DNA of 54,234 nt from JBFELU01 sp041551965 (GTDB lineage: Bacteria; Actinomycetota; Acidimicrobiia; Spongiisociales; UBA11373), in contig JBFELU010000011.1 of the NCBI GenBank assembly GCA_041551965.1, positions 1-54,234 on the forward strand, written 5' to 3'. The notes under the pieces are model-generated. The model saw only the letters and a program-made list of their open reading frames with translations. It was not told where the DNA came from and ran no database searches. The position numbers and the translations under genes are program-made. Each line of letters starts with the position of its first letter. Position 1 is the first letter of the stretch. Shown here one piece after another: positions 30,768 through 39,713 of this stretch.

Positions 30768-32522
30768 ATGGCAGATACCAGCAAGGTAGTGGCGGAGTTC
30801 TTCGGAGACGAGAGCTTCCCCGTCGAGTGGGAGTCCGAGGAGGAAAAGAAGCTCTTCTGGGTCTACGACGACCTGCATTGCCCCCGGCCGGTGTCGCCCA
30901 TGTACATGGACATCGCCGTGTGGACGCTCACCTGCGATCACATGTTCCGTCGGTTCGGCACCCCGTTTGCCTCCGACTGGATCGCCAAGGTCGTCAACGG
31001 CTACCTGTACACGGCAGCGGTCCCGCCTGATCCCGACATGGCGGTGCCGGCGGTCGAATTCGGCAACGTGTACTACCCGCGGGTGCCGAAGGACGACCCC
31101 GAGTGGGCCGGCAAGATCGGAGCCTATCTGGGCGCGGTGCTCCCCACCTACGGGGCGAACTTCCCCGATTGGTGGCACGGGCGCCTCGTGCCGGAGATGA
31201 AGAGGAACCTGGACTATCTCGAGGAGAAGATCGACAACTGGGAGGAAATCCCGCTCATGGAGTGGGCCACCATCCTCGAGGACTCGATCGACATCCTCGA
31301 CCGGCACTGGAAGATCCACTGGATGCTCAACTTCTCGCAGCTGTCGGCGACGTTGGCGCTGCGGGGGGCACTGGGGGAGGCGGTCGGCGGTGAGGACAAG
31401 ATCACCCCGAAGCACGAGGAGATCCTGGGCCGGCTGCAGAACTCGGCATCCGACCGAAACTGGGATGCGATCGAGCTCCTGGTCAAGCTGAAGGACCGGG
31501 TGAAGGGCGACAAGGTGCTGTCGAAGGCCTTCGAGTCCGAAGTCGGGGCCGAGATACTGGCCAACCTGGAGGCGACCAAGGAGGGCGAGAAGTTCCTCGA
31601 GGAGGGACTCAAGGCCTACCAGCGGGAATTCGGGTGGCACGCGGTGTGGAGCCACGAGTTCATCTACCCGTCGCGCTTCGAGACGCCGGAGCCGGTGCTC
31701 GACGTGGTCAAGGGATACCTGGACTCGGACTACGACTCCAAGCCGATCGTGAAGGAGTTGGCCGAGGACATCAAGAGGGCCTCCGAGGAGCTCCTCGAGG
31801 GTCTCGAGGGCGAGGCCTGCGAGAAGGTCAAGGCGGCCAACGAGATCAACCTCAAGATGGCCCCGCTGACCCCCGACCACCACTTCTACATCGATCAGGG
31901 CACCCACCAGCACGTGCGGGTGGTGCTGATCTGCATCGGGAAGAAGCTGGTTGAGATGGGGGCGCTCGATGAACCCGACGACACGATCTACCTGAAGTAC
32001 AACGAGCTGCGGTACCTGATGGGCGATCCGGAGAACTTCGATGCCAAGGGCATCGTCGCCGAGCGCCGGGCCACCCGAGCCGTGCAAGAGAAGATCCGTC
32101 CTCCGGACTTCATCGGCACGGCCACCGAAGACCAGCTGGCGTTCCCGTACCTGAACCTGTGGGGCTTCCCCGAGAAGCTGCAGTTCGACACGGAGACCAA
32201 GGGCAAGGTCGAGGGTCTGGCGGTGTCTCCGGGCGTCGTCGAAGGCACCGCCAAGGTCGTCTTCTCGCCCGAGGAGTTCGACCAGGTCAAGCACGGCGAC
32301 ATCCTGGTGTGCCAGATGACCAACCCGGCGTGGACGCCGCTGTTTGCGATCATCAGCGGCATCGTCTGCGATGCCGGCGGCATGGTGGCGCATCCGGCGG
32401 TCATGGCTCGCGAGTTCGGCATCCCCGGGGTCACCGGGACGGGTGTCGCCACCCGCGAGATCAAGACCGGCGACCGGATCAGGGTCGACGGCACTTCCGG
32501 TCTCGTCGAGATCCTGTCGTAA
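30768..32522 (+). CDS. PEP-utilizing (swiveling His) protein without ATP-grasp domain
   Basis: A 584-aa protein matching the middle and C-terminal parts of PEP synthase/rifampin phosphotransferase-like enzymes. Residues about 370-440 hold LTPDHHFYIDQGTHQHVR and DDTIYLKYNELRYLM. The last 90 residues are the mobile domain with phospho-accepting His542 in DAGGMVAHPAVMAREFGIP. The N-terminal ATP-grasp domain of such dikinases is absent; residues 1-350 are instead charged helices. The arrangement recalls the His-carrying subunit of phenylphosphate synthase, which needs a separate ATP-binding subunit, but no such ATP-grasp gene is nearby. I chose the ATG at 30768 with AAGGAG upstream; an ATG at 30729 lacks one. 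It may phosphorylate the substrate of this pathway (inference). Confidence 0.85.
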   Translation: MADTSKVVAEFFGDESFPVEWESEEEKKLFWVYDDLHCPRPVSPMYMDIAVWTLTCDHMFRRFGTPFASDWIAKVVNGYLYTAAVPPDPDMAVPAVEFGNVYYPRVPKDDPEWAGKIGAYLGAVLPTYGANFPDWWHGRLVPEMKRNLDYLEEKIDNWEEIPLMEWATILEDSIDILDRHWKIHWMLNFSQLSATLALRGALGEAVGGEDKITPKHEEILGRLQNSASDRNWDAIELLVKLKDRVKGDKVLSKAFESEVGAEILANLEATKEGEKFLEEGLKAYQREFGWHAVWSHEFIYPSRFETPEPVLDVVKGYLDSDYDSKPIVKELAEDIKRASEELLEGLEGEACEKVKAANEINLKMAPLTPDHHFYIDQGTHQHVRVVLICIGKKLVEMGALDEPDDTIYLKYNELRYLMGDPENFDAKGIVAERRATRAVQEKIRPPDFIGTATEDQLAFPYLNLWGFPEKLQFDTETKGKVEGLAVSPGVVEGTAKVVFSPEEFDQVKHGDILVCQMTNPAWTPLFAIISGIVCDAGGMVAHPAVMAREFGIPGVTGTGVATREIKTGDRIRVDGTSGLVEILS

Positions 32523-32524
32523 CA

Positions 32525-33199
32525 ATGGCCGGGGAGACACGCGAGTTGCGTTCCCAACCGCTCGAGAGGGAGATCCTCTCGGAGCGGGTCAAGGATCGCA
32601 TCCTCACGTGGATCCTCGAAGGAGAGCTGGCGCCCGGGTCTCGCATCATCGAGACCCGGGTTGCCCGCCAGCTCGGCATGAGCCAAGCCCCCGTGCGCGA
32701 GGCACTGCGGGATCTGGCCACCCTGGGGTTCGTCGACATGGAGCCCTACCGGGGCTCACGGGTCCGTCAGCCGACGAAGGTCGAGCTCGTCGAGGCCATC
32801 GAGGTCCGCGCCGAGCTGGAGGCGCTGGCAGGGCGGCTGGCGGCCAGCCGCCGGACCGAGCAGTGTCTGGAGACACTGGAGCGGTTGTACCGTGAGATGA
32901 AGGAGGCCGGCGAAGCCGGCGATGTCCACGAGCACGCCGTCAAGAATGCCGAGTTCCATGCCACGATCGTGGACGCGTCCCAGAATGCGACCCTCCGGAG
33001 ACTGTGGTCGATGCTGGAGCCGTTCTCGCGTACCTATGTGACGGCCTCGATTCCCGGCATCGATCTGCACTGGCTGGCGGAGCGGCATCGCGGCATCCTC
33101 GATGCGATCCGGGGCCGGGACACCGAGGGGGCCGCCGCGGCGATGCGGCAGCATGCCGCCGAGGCGGCCGATTTCATCGAACAGTTGGAGGATGCCTGA
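32525..33199 (+). CDS. GntR-family (FCD) transcriptional regulator
   Basis: A 224-aa regulator. The N-terminal winged helix-turn-helix runs RVKDRILTWILEGELAPGSRIIETRVARQLGMSQAPVREALRDL, split here by its family hallmark (SQAPVREAL). The C-terminal FCD effector domain carries the metal/ligand His pattern (VKNAEFHATIVDAS ... HRGILDAI ... MRQHAAEA). It begins two bases after the previous stop and sits inside the operon headed by site A. It is therefore the likely autoregulated repressor for the repeated ATCGATTATCGAT sites. The effector is probably a pathway acid or sugar acid. Confidence 0.92.
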   Translation: MAGETRELRSQPLEREILSERVKDRILTWILEGELAPGSRIIETRVARQLGMSQAPVREALRDLATLGFVDMEPYRGSRVRQPTKVELVEAIEVRAELEALAGRLAASRRTEQCLETLERLYREMKEAGEAGDVHEHAVKNAEFHATIVDASQNATLRRLWSMLEPFSRTYVTASIPGIDLHWLAERHRGILDAIRGRDTEGAAAAMRQHAAEAADFIEQLEDA

Positions 33200-33300
33200 C
33201 GCCCGGCGGCGGGAAGGCATCGAGAGGTTTGTACGCTTGACGCGCCCCCGGCGAGGGGTGCGACGGCGAAGACAGAGGCAACAGAGATACGAGGAGCACG

Positions 33301-34185
33301 ATGGCACAGCTGACCGAAGAGATGTCGGCGGGTCCCGCCCGCATCCGAGTCGACGTGACCGGGCCGGAGGTCCCCGAGCACGTTCTCGAGAACATGGACT
33401 TCCTCAATTACCGGCTTGCCGACGTGAAGCTGGAATCGGAGGTGAGCCTCGGTGACCCCGACATCGTGTGGGATCGCAGTGCGGGCGATCTCTCGGTGAC
33501 CTGGGACGGTCGCCTGATGCGGTTCGACGGCGACTGGGCGGTCGGTCCGATCCAGAAAGCGATCATCACCGTGTTGTCGCTGAAGCTGGAGGACGAGGGC
33601 CTCCATCCCTTCCACTCGGCCGCCGTGCGCTACCGGGACAAGACCGTGCTGTTGCTGGGCGGTGAGTCGAATCACGGCAAGTCGATGAGCCAGATCGAGG
33701 CGTGCCGGCGTGGCGGCAGCCTCGTGTCGACCGAAACCACCATCATCGACGACGACGGAGTGGCGGTCACCGGTTCGAAGACTGTGTTCATCAAGTCGCG
33801 GGCCAAAGGCACCGAACGGGCCGACAAGGCCGCCCCCGAACGCGGGGCGCAGATCTTCTTCGGCGACGAGATGCCCACCTGGGAGGACTATCCCGAGCCG
33901 AGCAACGTCGACGCGGTGGTCGTTCCCGCCATCGACGGCAACTTCGAGCCGAGCCTCGCCGAGATGATCCCGTTCGAGGCGCAGTTTCAGGCGCTGCACT
34001 CGGTGCAGAACTACTTCCACCTCAATGAGCTGCTGGTTCCGGGCTGGCCGATGCCGATCGTCGACACCACCGAGCGGCGTCGCAAGCGGGCCGAGTTCGT
34101 CGAGCGGTTCTGCACTCGGCCCTTCTACATGATTCGGGCCGCCACCCCTCAAGCTCTCATGGACGAGGCGGACAAGGTGATCTGA
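33301..34185 (+). CDS. HPr kinase-like P-loop protein
   Basis: A 294-aa protein with an HprK/PEPCK-like core. The segment LHPFHSAAVRYRDKTVLLLGG leads into a P-loop GESNHGKS (Walker A, 121-128), matching the HprK pattern of a conserved His strand before the loop. There is no HprK N-terminal regulatory domain of the Firmicute type; residues 1-80 form a different beta-rich domain. No HPr gene is nearby. Its neighbours are the His-domain PEP-utilizing protein and a Mo hydroxylase, so it may phosphorylate a protein or a small molecule of this system (inference). A GAGGAG site precedes the ATG, and the stop overlaps the next start by one base. Confidence 0.75.
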   Translation: MAQLTEEMSAGPARIRVDVTGPEVPEHVLENMDFLNYRLADVKLESEVSLGDPDIVWDRSAGDLSVTWDGRLMRFDGDWAVGPIQKAIITVLSLKLEDEGLHPFHSAAVRYRDKTVLLLGGESNHGKSMSQIEACRRGGSLVSTETTIIDDDGVAVTGSKTVFIKSRAKGTERADKAAPERGAQIFFGDEMPTWEDYPEPSNVDAVVVPAIDGNFEPSLAEMIPFEAQFQALHSVQNYFHLNELLVPGWPMPIVDTTERRRKRAEFVERFCTRPFYMIRAATPQALMDEADKVI

Positions 34186-35051
34186 TGAAGCCGTTCACCT
34201 ATGCGCGGCCGACGACGGTCGACGAGGCGGTGGGCCTCCTCCGGGAGCACGGCGACGACGCCGTCTTGCTGGCCGGCGGCACCGACCTCGTGATCGAGCT
34301 GCGCAACCGCTGGAAGCAGCCGAAAGTCGTGGTCGACCTCAAGCGGATCGACGAGCTGCGGCCGGAGATTCGCGAGGAGGACGGGAAGCTGGTGATCACG
34401 GCCTCGACCGTCATGGCCGACATCGTCGCTCACCCCACGGTGCAGCGGTACTTCCCCGGCCTGGCCGAGGCCGCCGACGTGGTCGGGTCGATCCAGATCC
34501 GCAACCGGGCCACCCTGACCGGGAACATCTGCAACTGCTCGCCGGCGGCCGACACCGCCCCGCCGTTGCTGGTCTACGGCGCCGAGGTGGTCGTGGCCGG
34601 CTCGGAGGGCCGGCGCCGGATCCCGATCGACGACTTCATCATGGGCCCCAAGAAGACGGCGCTGGGCCCGGCAGAACTGGTGGTGGCCATCGAATTGCCG
34701 ATTCCGACCACCCCGACCGGTTCGGCCTACGCCCGCATGACCCGGCGCCGCGGAACGGACCTGGCCTCGATCACGCTGTGCTGTGGGGTCGACGCCACCG
34801 GGACCACCCGGCTCTCCTACGGGAGTGTCGGGCCCCGCCCCTGGCTGCTCGTCGACGATACCGGGGTGCTGGCCGATTCGGCGGCGAGCGATGAGGAGAA
34901 GGCTCCCATCCTCGAGGCGATGTTCGTCGATGCGAGCCCGTCGCCCACGTCGATGCGGTCGGGACCCGAGTACCGGGTCGCCATGCTGCCGGTGCTGGGG
35001 CGGAGGGCGCTCAAGGCGGCCATCGAGCGTCTCGCCGAGGTGACGGTATGA
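34185..35051 (+). CDS. Second molybdenum hydroxylase, FAD-binding subunit
   Basis: A 288-aa flavoprotein subunit with FAD motifs LLAGGTDLVIELRNR and SIQIRNRATLTGNICNCSPAADTAPPLL. It differs from the subunit at 9378 in many positions, so the two Mo hydroxylases are paralogues with separate jobs. It forms one unit with the next two genes through 4-nt overlaps (ATGA). Confidence 0.92.
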   Translation: MKPFTYARPTTVDEAVGLLREHGDDAVLLAGGTDLVIELRNRWKQPKVVVDLKRIDELRPEIREEDGKLVITASTVMADIVAHPTVQRYFPGLAEAADVVGSIQIRNRATLTGNICNCSPAADTAPPLLVYGAEVVVAGSEGRRRIPIDDFIMGPKKTALGPAELVVAIELPIPTTPTGSAYARMTRRRGTDLASITLCCGVDATGTTRLSYGSVGPRPWLLVDDTGVLADSAASDEEKAPILEAMFVDASPSPTSMRSGPEYRVAMLPVLGRRALKAAIERLAEVTV

Positions 35052-35524
35052 GTGACACGATGCGAATCGACGTCACCGTGAACGGGCGCCTCCGCACGAT
35101 CGAGGTGGCGATGCACCACACCCTGCTCGAGGTGTTGCGAGACGACATCGATCTCACCGGCACCAAGGAGTGTTGTGTCGTCGGCGAGTGCGGCGCCTGT
35201 ACGGTGATCGTCGACGGGCGGTCGATGAACTCGTGCCTGATGCTGGCCGTCGAGGTCGACGGCTCCGAGATCACCACCGTCGAGGGTCTGGCGACCGAGG
35301 GGCACCTGAGCCGTCTCCAGGAGTCGTTCCTGGATCACGGCGCCGCCCAGTGCGGCTTCTGCATCCCGGGACAGCTCATGTCTGCCTACGCCCTGTTGCA
35401 GAGCAACCCGGACCCGACGGCCGATGACGTGCACGAGGCCCTTGCCGGCAATCTGTGCCGCTGCGCCGGATATCAACAGATCACCGAGGCCGTGTTGGCC
35501 GCCGCCGAGGAGGGGAAGCGATGA
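35048..35524 (+). CDS. Second molybdenum hydroxylase, 2Fe-2S subunit
   Basis: A 158-aa subunit. The ferredoxin-type cluster ligands are Cys43, Cys48, Cys51 and Cys63 (CVVGECGAC), and the second cluster uses Cys102, Cys105, Cys137 and Cys139 (QCGFC...CRC). Cys42 directly precedes Cys43, an extra Cys of unknown meaning. ATGA overlaps at both ends. Confidence 0.93.
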   Translation: MSDTMRIDVTVNGRLRTIEVAMHHTLLEVLRDDIDLTGTKECCVVGECGACTVIVDGRSMNSCLMLAVEVDGSEITTVEGLATEGHLSRLQESFLDHGAAQCGFCIPGQLMSAYALLQSNPDPTADDVHEALAGNLCRCAGYQQITEAVLAAAEEGKR

Positions 35525-37767
35525 CGATGAGCACCGTGGGGAAATCTGCCCACCGCATCGGCGGCTTCAACCGGGTCACCGGGCTTCAGGAATACGTGGC
35601 CGACCTCAAGATGCACGACGCCCTCCACGTGCAGTTGGTGACGATCGATTGTGCCCACGCCCGGATCCTTGCGATCGACTCGTCGAAGGCCGAGGAGGTG
35701 CCCGGCGTCCGGTTTGTGATGACCGCGGCGGATCTCCCTCAGCCGGTGCCCCGCTTCGGGATGCAATACCAGGACCGGCCGGTGATCGCCGACGGTGAGG
35801 TCAATTATCACGGCGAGCCGGTGGCGGCGGTGGCGGCCGAGACCAAGGACGCCGCAGAAGAGGCGGCGCTCCTGGTGCGGGTCGACTACGAGGAGCTGCC
35901 CGCCGTCCTCAGCATCGCCGACGCCCTCGATCCGTCGTCACCGCTGGTGCAGGATCCGTCGATCCGGGTTCCCGGTCCGCTGGCCGAGACCAACATCCTC
36001 TGCGAATACCACTTTGGTTGGGGCGACGTGGATGCCCAGCGGGCCGATCTGGTGGTGGAGAACACCTACGAGTGGCCGATGCAGACGCATTTCGCCATCG
36101 AGCCGCACGGATTCCTGGCGGCGCCCGACGGGGACGGGGTCGCCGTCTGGAGCAGCATCCAGCATCCGTATCAGCTCCAGAAGACCGTGGCGCGGGTGGT
36201 CGGCCTCCCCCTGGCGAAGGTGCGGGTGTTCGCCCCCGACCCCGGCGGGGGTTTTGGCGGCAAGCAGCACTCGAAGCTAGAGCCGCTGCTGGCGTTCATG
36301 GCTCTGAAGGCGGGCCGGCCGGTGCGGCTCATCCTGAGCCTGGAAGAGACCTTCCAGCTGGTACGGAGAGCGTCGACCGAGATCCACGTCCGCACCGGCT
36401 TCAAGTCGGACGGGACGATCGTGTTCCAGGACTTCGTCAACAACTACCTCGGTGGCGCCTACGCCGACACCGCCGACCGGATCACCGCCAAATCCGGCTA
36501 CCTCTCGGCCGGGCCCTACCGAACTCCGGCGGTGCGCATCCTGGCCCGAGCCGTCCTTTCGCACACCACCCCGGTCCACCCCTACCGGGGCTTCGGGATT
36601 CCCCAGGTGAGCTGGGCCAGGGAGATGAACCTCGATGAGGGCGCCCTGGCGCTGGGGATCGACCGCCTCGAGATCCGGCTTCGCAACCTCGCCAAGTACG
36701 GCGAGGAGTTCGTGCCGAGCGACACTCCGGCCGACGGTGACTGGGCCGAGACCGTGCGCAAGGCGGCGGAGGAGATCGGGTGGGGAACGCCCCTCTCCGA
36801 AGGCCGGGGCCGGGGCATCGCCATCGGTGTGAAGTCCGGTCCCACCACCGGGCTCTCCTTCGCGACCGCTCGCTTCCTGGCCGACGGCAGCGTCCTGGTG
36901 TACTCGGGTACTTCCGACATGGGTCAGGGGGCGCGCACGATCTTCGCCCAGATCGCCGGGGAGGAGCTCGGCGTGCCGCTCTCCCAGATCTCGGTGGTGA
37001 TGGGTGATACCGCCGTCGTGCCCTACGACCAGCAGACTTCGGCGAGCCGGTCGTCGGTCCTGATGGGCAATGTGGTACTGGACGCCTGCCGCGACATCCA
37101 GCGCAAGATCCGCGCCATGGCCGCCCGTATCCACGGGATCGAGGAATCGGAGATCGTGGTCGACCGCGGTGTGGTCCGGCTCCCCGACGGGGAGCGCCCC
37201 ATCGTCGACGTGCTCAAGGAGGGCCTCGGGAGGATGGGCGGCGAGCTCGTCGGCAACGGCGAGAGCCGCAAGGATGCGGTTCCCGAGCATCCCCTGGGGG
37301 GCACGGCCGCCTTCTTCGAGTTCAACTGCACGGCCTGTGACGTCGAGGTCGACCCCGAGACGGGGGAGACCACGGTCCTCCGCCACGTGACCGTGGGCGA
37401 TGTGGGCCTCGCTCTCAACCCGGCTCAGGTCAAGGGTCAGGACGAGGGTGCCGCCGTCATGGGCCTGGGTCACGCCCTGATGGAGCACATCATCACCGAC
37501 GGCGAGGGCCGGGTCCGCAACCTGGGCGCCATCGATTACCGAATCCCCACCAGCAAGGACTTGCCCGTCGAGTTCATCAGCAAGACCGTCGAGAACGCCG
37601 ATGGTCCGGGGCCCTACGGGGTCAAGGGCATCAGTGAGGGGAGCCTCCTGTGCACCGCACCGGCGGTCGCCTCCGCCGTGCGGGATGCCACCGGGGCCGT
37701 GATCCGTGACCTGCCGCTCTCACCCGAGCGGGTGTGGAGGGCGATGAAGGAGCAGGAGCAAGCATGA
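35521..37767 (+). CDS. Second molybdenum hydroxylase, large (molybdopterin-binding) subunit
   Basis: A 748-aa catalytic subunit. The hammerhead domain opens HRIGGFNRVTGLQEYVADL. Cofactor segments are DPGGGFGGKQHSKLEPLLAF, PYRGFGIPQVSWARE and SDMGQGARTIFAQI. The late block GVKGISEGSLLCTAPAV holds the family's catalytic Glu. It lacks the CO dehydrogenase AYRCSFR loop, so it is a hydroxylase of unknown substrate. It is shorter than the 795-aa paralogue at 10720 and clearly diverged. Context with a ring-opening cyclase-family hydrolase suggests an aromatic or heteroaromatic substrate (inference). Confidence 0.9.
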   Translation: MTMSTVGKSAHRIGGFNRVTGLQEYVADLKMHDALHVQLVTIDCAHARILAIDSSKAEEVPGVRFVMTAADLPQPVPRFGMQYQDRPVIADGEVNYHGEPVAAVAAETKDAAEEAALLVRVDYEELPAVLSIADALDPSSPLVQDPSIRVPGPLAETNILCEYHFGWGDVDAQRADLVVENTYEWPMQTHFAIEPHGFLAAPDGDGVAVWSSIQHPYQLQKTVARVVGLPLAKVRVFAPDPGGGFGGKQHSKLEPLLAFMALKAGRPVRLILSLEETFQLVRRASTEIHVRTGFKSDGTIVFQDFVNNYLGGAYADTADRITAKSGYLSAGPYRTPAVRILARAVLSHTTPVHPYRGFGIPQVSWAREMNLDEGALALGIDRLEIRLRNLAKYGEEFVPSDTPADGDWAETVRKAAEEIGWGTPLSEGRGRGIAIGVKSGPTTGLSFATARFLADGSVLVYSGTSDMGQGARTIFAQIAGEELGVPLSQISVVMGDTAVVPYDQQTSASRSSVLMGNVVLDACRDIQRKIRAMAARIHGIEESEIVVDRGVVRLPDGERPIVDVLKEGLGRMGGELVGNGESRKDAVPEHPLGGTAAFFEFNCTACDVEVDPETGETTVLRHVTVGDVGLALNPAQVKGQDEGAAVMGLGHALMEHIITDGEGRVRNLGAIDYRIPTSKDLPVEFISKTVENADGPGPYGVKGISEGSLLCTAPAVASAVRDATGAVIRDLPLSPERVWRAMKEQEQA

Positions 37768-38654
37768 GCGAGATCGAGCACGTTGGACCGATCAAGGACA
37801 TCCCGGCCGCGGCGATCGTCGAGGCCGCTCGCTTCGTCGAAGAGGGCCGGTGCTACTCCCTGGCCACGTCGCGTTTTCCCGGCATGCCGCTGTTCCCGGG
37901 CCACCCGCCCTTCCAGGTGCTCAACTACCGGACCCCGCCGGGGATCCGGGCGGGGAAGCTGCAGCCGTGGGGTCCTCCCAATGAGGTCGGCCTCGGCTAC
38001 ATGGCCGAGTACGTGATGGCGACATCACATTCGGGGGCCCACGTCGATGCCCTCGGCCACATGACGGTCGGAGATGACAACCACTGGTACGGCGGCGGGA
38101 ACACGGCCGAGCACCTCACCGACCACGGACCGACGGTCGGCGACGCCGAGCATCTCCCTCCGTTCTTCACGAGAGGTGTGCTCCTCGACCCGCCCACCTA
38201 TCGGGGTGTCGATGCCCTCGATGCCGGGGACCCCGTCGGCGCCGATGAGCTCCAGGCGATCGCCGCGGCCCAGGGCGTCGAGGTCCGGCAATGGGACGTG
38301 GTGCTCATCCGCACCGGCTACCTCAAGTACTGGCCAGATGCCGAGGCCATGGCGGCCCACAAGACAGCAGGGCCCGACCTCTCGGCGGCCGAGTGGCTCC
38401 TGGAGCGCGGGGTGGTGGCCACCGGCACCGACACCGAGACGTACGAAGTCCAGCCGGCTCCCGATCGGGGCGAGCCGGCCAACCCGCAGCCGGTCCACAC
38501 CAAGCTGCTGATCGAGAACGGGATCTACCTGCTCGAGAGCGTGTACCTGGAGGAGATCGCTCGCGACCGCGTCTACGAGTTCCTCTTCGTGATGCTCCCG
38601 GTCAAGATCCGCGGCGCCACCGGTTCGATGGTCGATCCGCTCGCGGTGGTCTGA
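37764..38654 (+). CDS. Cyclase-family (kynurenine formamidase-like) metal hydrolase
   Basis: A 296-aa protein of the cyclase family, which includes kynurenine formamidase and isatin hydrolase. The metal motif is SHSGAHVDALGHM, with His89, His93, Asp95 and His99. The distal part has RQWDVVLIRTGYLKYWP and GVVATGTDTETYEVQP, typical of the second half of this fold. It probably hydrolyses an amide, lactam or lactone, possibly opening a ring after hydroxylation. ATGA overlap with the Mo subunit. Confidence 0.88.
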   Translation: MSEIEHVGPIKDIPAAAIVEAARFVEEGRCYSLATSRFPGMPLFPGHPPFQVLNYRTPPGIRAGKLQPWGPPNEVGLGYMAEYVMATSHSGAHVDALGHMTVGDDNHWYGGGNTAEHLTDHGPTVGDAEHLPPFFTRGVLLDPPTYRGVDALDAGDPVGADELQAIAAAQGVEVRQWDVVLIRTGYLKYWPDAEAMAAHKTAGPDLSAAEWLLERGVVATGTDTETYEVQPAPDRGEPANPQPVHTKLLIENGIYLLESVYLEEIARDRVYEFLFVMLPVKIRGATGSMVDPLAVV

Positions 38655-38655
38655 G

Positions 38656-39711
38656 ATGACCGAAACCATGAAGGCTCTGGTTCTCGAGGGCCCCGGTGAG
38701 TTCTCCATCGGGCAGATCCCGGTTCCCGAACCCGGGCCAAACCAGGTGTTGTGCCGGGTGCGGGCCGCCACCATCTGCGGGACCGACGCCCATCTCATTC
38801 GGGGCGACTACCCGGGCTTCTGGCCGCCCGACTACCCCTTCACCCCCGGCCACGAATGGGCCGGCGAGGTGGTGGCCCTCGGCGAGGGGGCGGGAGCGCT
38901 GGGATGGTCGGTGGGGGATCGGGTCGGGGGGACCTCCCACGATGCCTGCGGCTTCTGCCAGAAGTGTGTCGAGGGTCGCTACAACCTCTGCGACAACTAC
39001 GGCAGCACCGACGTACACCGCCACTACGGCCACAACTGGCAAGGGGCCTTCGCCGAGTACGTGGTGCACGGGATCAAGTCGGTCTTTCACCTCCCCGACA
39101 CCCTCGATTTCGTTCAGGGAGCCCTCCTCGATTCGGCTTCCGTCGCCCTCCACACCGCCAACCGGGGTCGGATCCGCCCCGGTGACCTCGTGGCGGTGGT
39201 GGGTCCGGGGCCTCTGGGTTTGCTGGCCGCCGACGCCGCCAGGGCGGCCGGAGCAGGTCGCGTGATCGTGGTCGGCCGGGGTGAACGGCTCGTCAAGGCC
39301 GGCGAGATGGGCTTCGAGACGGTCGACTACACCGAGCACGATCCGGTCACGGCGGTGATCTCTTCCACCGGGTGTCTCGGGGTCAACGTCGCCCTGGATT
39401 GCGCCGGGGTGCCGGATTCTTTCCGGTGGGCCATCGCCATGTTGCGTCGGGGCGGCCGGGCCGCCGCGGTGGGGATTCCCATCGACGACGTGGACATGTC
39501 GCTCCAGGACCTGGTGCTCTACGAGAAGGAACTCGTCGGGGTCCGCGCCTCGGCCGGGGAGATGCGTCATGTGATCCCGTTGGTCGCCGACGGCCGCATC
39601 CGGGTCAAGGAACTCCACACCCACACCTTCAGCCTGGACGATTTCGGCGAGGCGCTCGACACCTTCAACGAGCGGCGGGGCGGCGCCCTCAAGATCGTCA
39701 TCGAGCCGTAG
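38656..39711 (+). CDS. Zinc-dependent alcohol dehydrogenase (MDR family)
   Basis: A 351-aa medium-chain dehydrogenase. Catalytic zinc ligands are Cys41 (ICGTDAH) and the His66-Glu67 pair (GHEWAGEV). The structural zinc lobe has Cys98, Cys101, Cys104 and Cys112. The NAD(P) motif is VVGPGPLGLLAADAARAAGA. It likely oxidises an alcohol intermediate. It is one base after the cyclase stop and 2 nt before the hydrolase. Confidence 0.9.
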   Translation: MTETMKALVLEGPGEFSIGQIPVPEPGPNQVLCRVRAATICGTDAHLIRGDYPGFWPPDYPFTPGHEWAGEVVALGEGAGALGWSVGDRVGGTSHDACGFCQKCVEGRYNLCDNYGSTDVHRHYGHNWQGAFAEYVVHGIKSVFHLPDTLDFVQGALLDSASVALHTANRGRIRPGDLVAVVGPGPLGLLAADAARAAGAGRVIVVGRGERLVKAGEMGFETVDYTEHDPVTAVISSTGCLGVNVALDCAGVPDSFRWAIAMLRRGGRAAAVGIPIDDVDMSLQDLVLYEKELVGVRASAGEMRHVIPLVADGRIRVKELHTHTFSLDDFGEALDTFNERRGGALKIVIEP

Positions 39712-39713
39712 CC

